NCBI GenBank assembly: GCA_947631645.1
Contig: CANRMD010000011.1
Location: forward strand, 1 to 45,882
Direction: 5' to 3'
Origin: Candidatus Gastranaerophilales bacterium
GTDB taxonomy: Bacteria > Cyanobacteriota > Vampirovibrionia > Gastranaerophilales > Gastranaerophilaceae
DNA: 45,882 bases
How positions within the stretch are numbered: position 1 is the stretch's first letter; each line of letters starts with the position of its first letter. Below are positions 26,671-32,570 of this stretch, piece after piece. The position numbers and the translations under genes were made by a program. Below the pieces are notes generated by a model. That model had not been told where the DNA came from, made no database searches, and worked only from the letters and a program-made list of their open reading frames with translations.

Positions 26671-27060
26671 ATGGCTTCACAGAGAAAAACATTTAACGAA
26701 ATAAATATTACTCCTTTGACCGATATATTTTTGGTTTTGCTTATTATAATGATGGTTATAGCACCTTTATTAGACCAGCAAGGTTTGAATTTAGCTGTTC
26801 CCAATATGATTGAAGTTCAAGACGAAATCAAGGATTCTAAGTTAATTAAAATTTTAGTAACTGATGATGACAGGTATATGCTTGGCGACGAAGAAATAGC
26901 AGTCAATAATATAGCAGATGTTATAACAGAACAATCAAAAGAAAACCCTGACGGATTATTAATTATGACCCAAGATAACGCAACTCATGGGGCCGTTGTT
27001 AAATTAATGGATGAGGCACGTAATTCAGGCGTTACTAATATTTCTATTACCGAATATTAG
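26671..27060 (+). CDS. exbD: ExbD/TolR family protein (second copy)
   Basis: A 129-residue bitopic protein with the same membrane motif as its neighbour (NEINITPLTDIFLVLLIIMMVIAPLL, about 8-33, Asp17 in the helix), then a standard periplasmic domain ending GVTNISITEY. It is shorter than the first copy and of typical ExbD length. AAGGAA precedes the ATG, and the gene starts 12 bases after the first exbD. It is the last gene of the tonB operon, with no clear hairpin after it; the next gene converges three bases on. Confidence 0.93.
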   Translation: MASQRKTFNEINITPLTDIFLVLLIIMMVIAPLLDQQGLNLAVPNMIEVQDEIKDSKLIKILVTDDDRYMLGDEEIAVNNIADVITEQSKENPDGLLIMTQDNATHGAVVKLMDEARNSGVTNISITEY

Positions 27061-27063
27061 TTT

Positions 27064-27633
27064 TTATAAATTTAAACTTTTTTCTTCCAAACTTACTTTA
27101 TATATGGTGTTCGAATCCGAAGAAGTTGTTTCTTTTATTACCCCGTCTGTTTTTTTACCGTAGGTTACGTGTAATTTACCGTATGAAATCTGGTTAAAGA
27201 TGTTAAAGCCTTTAGCCGTTTCTTTTCCTGTTCTAAAGTATAAAATATATTGTTTTGAGTTATTTTTCATATCTTTAAGTTTTTTGGATAACATATTTGC
27301 AATAGTTCTTTTTCCGTATTCCGTTTGACCAAAATGCGGTTTATTTTCCAATTTTTTTATTTCTTTTGCATCTTTACCTGATAATAAAACTATATCACCG
27401 TCTGCACTCTGTTTAAAAATTATACCGTCTTGACCGTTATAATCACCTAAAACCGATTTAAAAAACTCTCTTATTGAGGCTGCTTGTTTTTTAGAGTATT
27501 TGCTTGTATGCTCCGAATTTAATATTTTACATATTTCGTATGTTGAACTGTCAATACGCTTATCAGATTTTTTATTATCTGAATCTGAGCTTATTGGAAT
27601 AATACGTCCAAAACTTATTTTATTTACTTGCAT
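27064..27633 (-). CDS. Hypothetical protein with ISFG-type N-terminus
   Basis: A 189-residue soluble, Lys- and Ser-rich protein. It starts MQVNKISFGRIIP and has no signal peptide or membrane helix. The body is mixed alpha/beta with no catalytic motif that I recognise. From memory, short N-terminal motifs of the type xISFGxx head many unrelated proteins in gut Melainabacteria, and this fits. AAAGGAG lies before the ATG, and the start overlaps the ispF stop by 14 bases, so it is probably the last gene of the Nudix-HAD-ispF transcript. Function unknown. Confidence 0.7.
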   Translation of the reverse strand: MQVNKISFGRIIPISSDSDNKKSDKRIDSSTYEICKILNSEHTSKYSKKQAASIREFFKSVLGDYNGQDGIIFKQSADGDIVLLSGKDAKEIKKLENKPHFGQTEYGKRTIANMLSKKLKDMKNNSKQYILYFRTGKETAKGFNIFNQISYGKLHVTYGKKTDGVIKETTSSDSNTIYKVSLEEKSLNL

Positions 27634-28111
27634 TTTTACTCCTTTTTAAAAGAACTGCCGCTTGAGTACTTATTGCGATTTTTTGTCCTACGGAATCTTG
27701 TTCTTCCATAGTTTTTGCTTTAATTGAAATTTGACTCTCTTTTATATTTAAAACCGAACATAATTTTTTTTGTATAGAAAAAACATGAGGTTTCATTTTA
27801 GGTTCTTGTGCAAATATTGTACAATCAATATTATTAATAATATAGCCTTGTTCTTTGATAAGGTTATATGTACGATTTAAAAGTACAAGGCTGTCAATAT
27901 TTTTATATTGTGGGTCATTATCGGGGAAGTGAGTACCGATATCACCAAGTGCCAAGGCTCCAAGCATTGCATCAATAATTGCGTGAGTTAAGACATCGGC
28001 GTCCGAGTGCCCTAAAAGTCCTTTTGTATAAGGTATTTCTACGCCGCCAAGGATTAATTTTCTTCCTTCAACAAGTTTGTGTATATCAAAACCCTGTCCT
28101 ATTCTATACAT
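27620..28111 (-). CDS. ispF: 2-C-methyl-D-erythritol 2,4-cyclodiphosphate synthase
   Basis: A 163-residue enzyme of the non-mevalonate (MEP) isoprenoid pathway; it cyclises CDP-ME 2-phosphate. Zinc ligands Asp9 and His11 (GQGFDIHKL) and His43 (HSDADVLTHAI) are present, as are GDIGTHFPDNDP and the C-terminal KAKTMEEQDSVG. The ATG at 28111 is chosen over an upstream TTG at 28129 because GGGAG (28119-28123) lies seven to eight bases before it. The start overlaps the end of the HAD gene by eight bases. Length is typical. Confidence 0.95.
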   Translation of the reverse strand: MYRIGQGFDIHKLVEGRKLILGGVEIPYTKGLLGHSDADVLTHAIIDAMLGALALGDIGTHFPDNDPQYKNIDSLVLLNRTYNLIKEQGYIINNIDCTIFAQEPKMKPHVFSIQKKLCSVLNIKESQISIKAKTMEEQDSVGQKIAISTQAAVLLKRSKNASK

Positions 28112-28907
28112 CTTCTTTCTCCCAAACAAATTTATTAACCGCTTTTACAAAGCCGTCATTTTGTACGGTATCAGTTATATAGTCTGCTTCTGCTTTAATG
28201 TCATCAGTTCCGTTTGCCATGGCAACCCCTACACCTGCGGTTTTAACCATTTCTATATCGTTATTCTGGTCGCCTATTGCCATTACTTCTTTTTCGCTAA
28301 AGCCCAAGCGATTTGCCAAAAATTTTATGGCACTTCCTTTTGTTGCATCTTTGTTTGCAATTTCACAGAAGTAATCAAACGATTTTACCACGTATATTTG
28401 AGGGTATTTATTTCTTAATTCGATGATAAAATTATCTATAAATTTTGTATCATATTGGATTGCAAGCAGTTTATTGAGTTTGGAAAAATCAAGCTCATCA
28501 AAAGAATTTACCTTAAAATAATCAATTCCTTTATCGCCAATGTAGTCTTTAATGTATTTGTCGTCATTTTCAACATAGAGAGTATCTTCAACGTATACAT
28601 TAAGATGAATATTTCTTTTTCTGCAATCTGCAATAATTTCGCGAGCTATATCGGGGTTTAAATATTTAACGTCAAGAATTTCGCCATCATAAGAGTTAAC
28701 AAGCCCGCCTTGGTAACAGATTAGCGGACATTTAATTCCGAGCTTATCCGCAACTGTTTTTGCACTTCCGTAGGTTCTACCCGTTGCGATAGCAACGTGT
28801 ATACCGTTTTTAACTAAATTTTGAATACACTCTTTTACTTTAGGACTTATGCCGATTTCAGGTGAATATATTGTTCCGTCGATATCCGTTACAACCATTT
28901 TTATCAT
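28104..28907 (-). CDS. Cof-type HAD-IIB sugar/cofactor phosphatase
   Basis: A 267-residue haloacid-dehalogenase phosphatase. Motif I is VVTDIDGTIYSP with nucleophile Asp8 and Asp10; motif II is VAIATGRTYGSA; motif III Lys lies in NKDATKGSAIKFL; motif IV is VMAIGDQNNDIEMV. The large C2B cap between motifs II and III places it in the Cof/YbjI group, which acts on small phosphorylated metabolites such as sugar phosphates or pyridoxal phosphate. The start overlaps the Nudix stop (ATGA), and its end holds the ispF ribosome-binding site. Substrate unknown. Confidence 0.9.
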   Translation of the reverse strand: MIKMVVTDIDGTIYSPEIGISPKVKECIQNLVKNGIHVAIATGRTYGSAKTVADKLGIKCPLICYQGGLVNSYDGEILDVKYLNPDIAREIIADCRKRNIHLNVYVEDTLYVENDDKYIKDYIGDKGIDYFKVNSFDELDFSKLNKLLAIQYDTKFIDNFIIELRNKYPQIYVVKSFDYFCEIANKDATKGSAIKFLANRLGFSEKEVMAIGDQNNDIEMVKTAGVGVAMANGTDDIKAEADYITDTVQNDGFVKAVNKFVWEKEDV

Positions 28908-29434
28908 AGTTTGTATGCCCTCATAAGTGTTGAAATGGTTTTAGAATCGTTAATTCTTCCGTCTTTTACCATTTTAAAGACTTCTTCTTTATCAATTGCA
29001 ATATAATCTAAAACTTCACCCACATCAAGATGTTGATGTGTGGGAGTTAAATTTGATGCTTTAAAAAGGTAAAGTTTTTCAGAGCAGAACCCCGGGGTTG
29101 TCCAGATAAAACCTAAGGATTCCCAATTTTGAGCAATATGTCCGGTTTCTTCTTCAAGCTCGCGTTTTGCTGCGTCCAGAATTTCTTCTCCCTCTTTATC
29201 GAGCTTGCCTGCGGGAAGTTCATATAAAACTTCTTTTGTCGGATAGCGGAACTGACGAACCATTAATATTTTTCCGTTTATTTCGGAGACTATAACAACT
29301 CCGCCATTATGATGAACAACTTCTCGTATTGTTTTATAACCGTTTGATAGTTCAACATCATCACGTGTTATGGTAAAAACCTTACCTTTATACATTTCTT
29401 GGGTATTAAGAGTTTTTTCAAATAATTTTTCCAT
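28904..29434 (-). CDS. Nudix hydrolase, ADP-ribose pyrophosphatase type
   Basis: A 176-residue Nudix enzyme close to ADP-ribose pyrophosphatases. The Nudix helix is AGKLDKEGEEILDAAKRELEEETGHI (quoted region residues about 80-105), with RELEEETG intact and one extra residue between the first Gly and Glu compared with the consensus. ADPR-type marks YELPAGKLD and WTTPGFCSEKLYLF are present. It probably hydrolyses ADP-ribose or related nucleotide sugars. The start at 29434 (MEKLFEKTL) is chosen because TATAAT ends six bases before it and no Shine-Dalgarno exists; longer upstream translation would pass through that promoter. Confidence 0.88.
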   Translation of the reverse strand: MEKLFEKTLNTQEMYKGKVFTITRDDVELSNGYKTIREVVHHNGGVVIVSEINGKILMVRQFRYPTKEVLYELPAGKLDKEGEEILDAAKRELEEETGHIAQNWESLGFIWTTPGFCSEKLYLFKASNLTPTHQHLDVGEVLDYIAIDKEEVFKMVKDGRINDSKTISTLMRAYKL

Positions 29435-29477
29435 AACAAGATTATAATATAAAAACCGTTTATAATATAATTTAAGT
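29435..29477. promoter_or_regulatory. Divergent pair of -10 boxes, both six bases from an ATG
   Basis: On the minus strand TATAAT (29441-29446) is followed by six bases and the Nudix ATG (29434). On the plus strand TATAAT (29466-29471) is followed by six bases and the ATG at 29478. Neither gene has a Shine-Dalgarno, so both mRNAs are predicted to be leaderless. The -35 regions overlap and lack good hexamers. Confidence 0.5.
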
Positions 29478-30200
29478 ATGAGCAAAAATGTAATAGGGTT
29501 TTGGGGCTATCCCCACCCCGAATTGATAAAAGAATATAAAAAAAAGTATCCGAATGCACTTTGGGTAGATTTTGACATTGATTACGGTTTTGAAAAAACA
29601 GATATTCTGCCTGAATCATACTGTGCAATAATAAAGAACATTATAAACTCCGCGTTTTACTATAAAGATGAATTACTCGTAATTTTAGCACCAATAGGTA
29701 AAGACAAGTGCGACAGCGGTTGGTTTGCATACGAAGTGTTAAAAGATTTAGGTTTTAACGTTATAAAAAGCATATTTGAGGAATTCTCATACAGACGGGA
29801 AGTTAAAATTTCAACGTCAAATATACCTTTAAGGCAAAAAATCGAGTTGATAACAAAAGACATTTATGAACCGCAAAACCTTGATTTAACACCTTGTAAA
29901 GCAAAATTCGGTTTTTGGGGAGTGCCGCCGAATGACCTTTCTTTATTGGAGTTATTTCCGAATGAAACCCATGTATACGGCTGGAGCAGGTGTGTTGAAG
30001 CTATGACGCCTGCTGATATTGAGCTTGAAATGTTTGTTGATAAAGATGTTCCTACGGTATTTTATTCTCAATCTTTCTGCTCAAAAGCTCAGCTTGCTAA
30101 ATATTTAGCGGATAAATACAACGGGCTTTATATTGATATTGATGATATTGCAACAAACTCTACAAGAGCTAAAATAGAAGCGTTTTTGAGGTTAAGATGA
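29478..30200 (+). CDS. Uncharacterised protein with internal duplication, partner of activase-like protein
   Basis: A 240-residue soluble protein I do not recognise. It contains two similar halves: VIGFWGYPHPEL (5-16) then VDFDID, and KFGFWGVPPNDL (143-154) then VYGWSRCVEA; each half seems to be a small alpha/beta unit. Cysteines at 49, 78, 140 and 172 and about 197 are not in a known cluster pattern. The stop overlaps the next start (ATGA), so it is translated with the BadF/HgdC-like ATPase, and a shared function is likely: the second gene could activate this protein or another partner. No transmembrane or signal segment. Confidence 0.7.
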   Translation: MSKNVIGFWGYPHPELIKEYKKKYPNALWVDFDIDYGFEKTDILPESYCAIIKNIINSAFYYKDELLVILAPIGKDKCDSGWFAYEVLKDLGFNVIKSIFEEFSYRREVKISTSNIPLRQKIELITKDIYEPQNLDLTPCKAKFGFWGVPPNDLSLLELFPNETHVYGWSRCVEAMTPADIELEMFVDKDVPTVFYSQSFCSKAQLAKYLADKYNGLYIDIDDIATNSTRAKIEAFLRLR

Positions 30201-30895
30201 TTGTACTTGATGCAGGCACAACGTGGTCTAAAATAGTTGAAAGTAATAGTGAAAATAAGATGAAACGGTTTTTATCAAATCTCATAAAGTGCGAAAACGG
30301 TTTTAATTATTACGTTATACCCTCAAGCAATTTAAAAAATATTGATTTCAAATTTGATAAAGCAACGGGACACATGTCAAAATCAATGCTTAATTCTGAC
30401 AAAGACTATGAAAATGAAGTTATAGCTTTGATTGAGGGTTTTAGGAAAAAAGTTAATACTGACGGGCTAATCCTTGATATGGGAAGCAGAGATTCAAAAT
30501 GGGCGTTATATAAAAACGGCAAATTTAAAGACTTGGATTGGAACAATTCCTGTTCAAGCTCAACGGGGGCAACCATTGAAATGCTTTTAAAATTTTATTC
30601 GATAAAAGCAAAAGATTTAGAATTTAATAAAGAAAAATACGTTATAACATGCGGAATTTTCGGCTTAGAAAAAATAATGGATGATATAGCAAAAGGGAAC
30701 GACGCAAAAACCGCCGTTGCTAAGTTTATTCATGGGATTGCCTTTAATGCTTGGAGTTTTGCAAAAAAACCTGATAAAATATATCTTTCAGGCGGTTTTT
30801 GCGAAAATGAATGTTTTATAAAATCCTTGTCAAATTATTGCGAAGTGATACCAATGGGCAGATTTTTACTCTGCGAAGGACTTTTAAATATTTAG
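30197..30895 (+). CDS. Divergent BadF/BadG/HgdC-type activase (ASKHA ATPase)
   Basis: A 232-residue protein with the order of motifs of acyl-CoA dehydratase activases. These are DAGTTWSK (5-12, phosphate 1), LDMGSRDSKW (93-102, compare DIGGQDSK), NSCSSSTGATIEM (117-129, compare DKCAAGTGRFLE), TCGIFGLEKIM (151-161), and YLSGGFCEN (196-204, adenosine). Cys119 and Cys152 sit where HgdC holds the [4Fe-4S] cluster shared by its dimer. ATP-driven electron transfer to a partner Fe-S protein is therefore plausible. The usual dehydratase subunits are absent; the coupled upstream gene is unlike them. Confident for the fold, not for the substrate. Confidence 0.75.
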   Translation: MIVLDAGTTWSKIVESNSENKMKRFLSNLIKCENGFNYYVIPSSNLKNIDFKFDKATGHMSKSMLNSDKDYENEVIALIEGFRKKVNTDGLILDMGSRDSKWALYKNGKFKDLDWNNSCSSSTGATIEMLLKFYSIKAKDLEFNKEKYVITCGIFGLEKIMDDIAKGNDAKTAVAKFIHGIAFNAWSFAKKPDKIYLSGGFCENECFIKSLSNYCEVIPMGRFLLCEGLLNI

Positions 30896-30926
30896 AATTT
30901 ATTTTATTCATAAAATATAATTATGA

Positions 30927-31643
30927 TTAAACTTCATACCAATCACTCTCAAATATAGCTTTTTGTTCTTTTGTTTGTACAGTCCACTTTATTTTTTCAC
31001 ATTCTTTTAATTTGTTATCACAATAACTGATAAATTTTTCAATTTTCTCTTTTCGAGGTACCTTAGCAGCCTTCATCTGCTGATACAATTTTTTCTTGCT
31101 TAAAGCATACTTTCCAAAACAGCATAATTCATGTTGTAAAGGGTTTGAACCGTCAGTAATTTTTAAAAAATCACAATCATATATATGACAGTATTTTCTT
31201 TTTTTATTAAATTTTTTATTTCCGCTTTTATGCTCAAACTCATCAGGCTTTCCGCAGTAATGACATTGATTATATATTTTTTTATATTCAATCCCTGACA
31301 TATCAAAAAAATTCAATTCTGCGATATTGACTAATACCCAATCCAAAGCATTCGGCATATTATTTATTTCAAAATTAATATTAAATAAAACAGGTGCTTT
31401 ATTTCCTATAAAATTTTTATAATAGTAAATAAACCTCTGAAATATCAAATTTATTTTGTCGGGTGGCAGACAATCCAAGGTATTTAATGCATTATCAATA
31501 TCTTCAATATTATCAATAATAGCATTTTCTATTATTTCATTTTCATTTAATTCAGGATTAAATTTCTGAAATTGTTCAATTCCCTGCCTTTTGTCATTAA
31601 CCCAATTTATAAACGGTTCTTTTAAAAATTCAAATTTTTTCAT
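30927..31643 (-). CDS. Hypothetical protein with CxxC...CH(x)4C zinc-finger-like motif
   Basis: A 238-residue protein. The N-terminal two thirds are helical and acidic. A motif near 127-157 holds Cys127, Cys130, Cys152, His153 and Cys157 (CHYCG ... YCHIYDC), suggesting a structural zinc. A basic, Lys-rich helical end follows. I assign no family. The start at 31643 (MKKFEFLKEP) is chosen because the minus-strand promoter TTGACA-17-TTAAAT (31679-31707) would start transcription downstream of the longer in-frame ATG at 31688. Convergent with the activase-like gene; divergent from the next two unknown genes. Possibly an accessory cassette. Confidence 0.6.
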   Translation of the reverse strand: MKKFEFLKEPFINWVNDKRQGIEQFQKFNPELNENEIIENAIIDNIEDIDNALNTLDCLPPDKINLIFQRFIYYYKNFIGNKAPVLFNINFEINNMPNALDWVLVNIAELNFFDMSGIEYKKIYNQCHYCGKPDEFEHKSGNKKFNKKRKYCHIYDCDFLKITDGSNPLQHELCCFGKYALSKKKLYQQMKAAKVPRKEKIEKFISYCDNKLKECEKIKWTVQTKEQKAIFESDWYEV

Positions 31644-31671
31644 AAATATGTACTTAAATATATTACATTCA

Positions 31672-31707
31672 ATTACATATTTAAACATGTAATAATAAAA
31701 TTGTCAA
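31672..31707. promoter_or_regulatory. Divergent promoters sharing a 22-base palindromic operator
   Basis: The near-perfect inverted repeat 31672-31693 (ATTACAT-n-TTTAAA-n-ATGTAAT, one mismatched pair) lies between divergent genes. It covers the spacer of a plus-strand promoter (TTACAT 31673-31678, 17 bases, TAAAAT 31696-31701) and the -10 of a minus-strand one (TTGACA 31702-31707, 17 bases, TTAAAT 31679-31684). A bound dimer could silence both. Confidence 0.55.
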
Positions 31708-31725
31708 TTAAAAAAAGGGAAAAAA

Positions 31726-32130
31726 ATGAAAAAACAATTAATCAAATACGGGTTTAAAGAAATCGAAAACAGCAACTTATTACAAAATGATAATTTATTA
31801 ATTTATTTTACCAAAGCTGATATTCAAAACAGAACTTTTAATATTGAAGAATTTAATATTAAAAATGTATTTATTTTGGTTGAAATTGAAAAAAATGATA
31901 AGTACATTATGCTTGAAAAAAATATTAAAAATTTCAATTTAAAACGAAACAGAAAAGAAATTACAACTTGGAAGTATAAGTTTGATATTATTCCTGCCAT
32001 TAATGAGGAAGATAACTCAATGGCAATCATCAGAAATATTTTTGAAGAAACTGATTATGAAGTTATTCTCGATAAAGAAAGTGTATTTTGTATATTAACT
32101 GATTATTTAAGAACAAGTATAGGAGGTTAA
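31726..32130 (+). CDS. Hypothetical protein (accessory cassette)
   Basis: A 134-residue soluble protein, rich in Asn, Ile and Lys, with no signal peptide and no motif that I know. Predicted strands such as NVFILVEIEK and KYKFDIIPAI suggest an alpha/beta fold. AAAAAGGG precedes the ATG. It is followed five bases later by another unknown gene whose AGGAGG lies at its own 3' end, so the two are an operon. Its promoter is shared with the divergent zinc-motif gene. Function unknown. Confidence 0.55.
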   Translation: MKKQLIKYGFKEIENSNLLQNDNLLIYFTKADIQNRTFNIEEFNIKNVFILVEIEKNDKYIMLEKNIKNFNLKRNRKEITTWKYKFDIIPAINEEDNSMAIIRNIFEETDYEVILDKESVFCILTDYLRTSIGG

Positions 32131-32135
32131 AAATT

Positions 32136-32525
32136 ATGGCAAAAGATTTAACTAAGTATGATTTGGTTTTAATCAAAGAAAACAGGACAATAAGATGTCT
32201 ATCAAAAACAATTCTTCCTATGAAGGTATTTAAATACTTAATTGAAAATGATTTATTAAACAATACTCATATGAAAATATTTTCAAAAAATACCTTTGGA
32301 AGAACCTGGAAAGCTAATTTTGGAGATTTATTGATAAATAACCCGAATGATAAAGTAAGATATAAGTCTTTTATTGCAAAAGGAACAACTTATTATGCAT
32401 CAAGCCAGTGGCAAATTGATACTATAACAAAATTTAACGATTATATTAATAAAGAATTCAGTGACTATGTACAAATTAACGCAAGCAAGCCGATAAATTT
32501 AGAAGAGTTATTTTTAAATATCTAA
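32136..32525 (+). CDS. Hypothetical protein (accessory cassette)
   Basis: A 129-residue soluble, basic protein. No known domain is recognised; SKNTFGRTWKANFGDLL and FIAKGTTYYASSQWQIDTITKFNDYI are its most distinctive stretches. The aromatic content in the second is notable. It begins five bases after the preceding gene, with a strong AGGAGG Shine-Dalgarno, and ends just before a bidirectional terminator shared with alaS. It may act with the two neighbouring unknowns. Confidence 0.55.
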   Translation: MAKDLTKYDLVLIKENRTIRCLSKTILPMKVFKYLIENDLLNNTHMKIFSKNTFGRTWKANFGDLLINNPNDKVRYKSFIAKGTTYYASSQWQIDTITKFNDYINKEFSDYVQINASKPINLEELFLNI

Positions 32526-32560
32526 AAAAATCAGGTCAAACAATGTTAGACCTGATTTTT
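32526..32560. terminator. Bidirectional terminator between accessory operon and alaS
   Basis: AAAAATCAGGTC (32526-32537) pairs with GACCTGATTTTT (32549-32560) over 12 bases around an 11-base loop. A- and T-runs on either side let it work for both converging genes. Confidence 0.85.
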
Positions 32561-32570
32561 GAAATTTATT

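Noticed and set aside
31644-31688. Longer start of the zinc-motif gene
   Set aside because: The good TTGACA-17-TTAAAT promoter would begin transcription downstream of that ATG.
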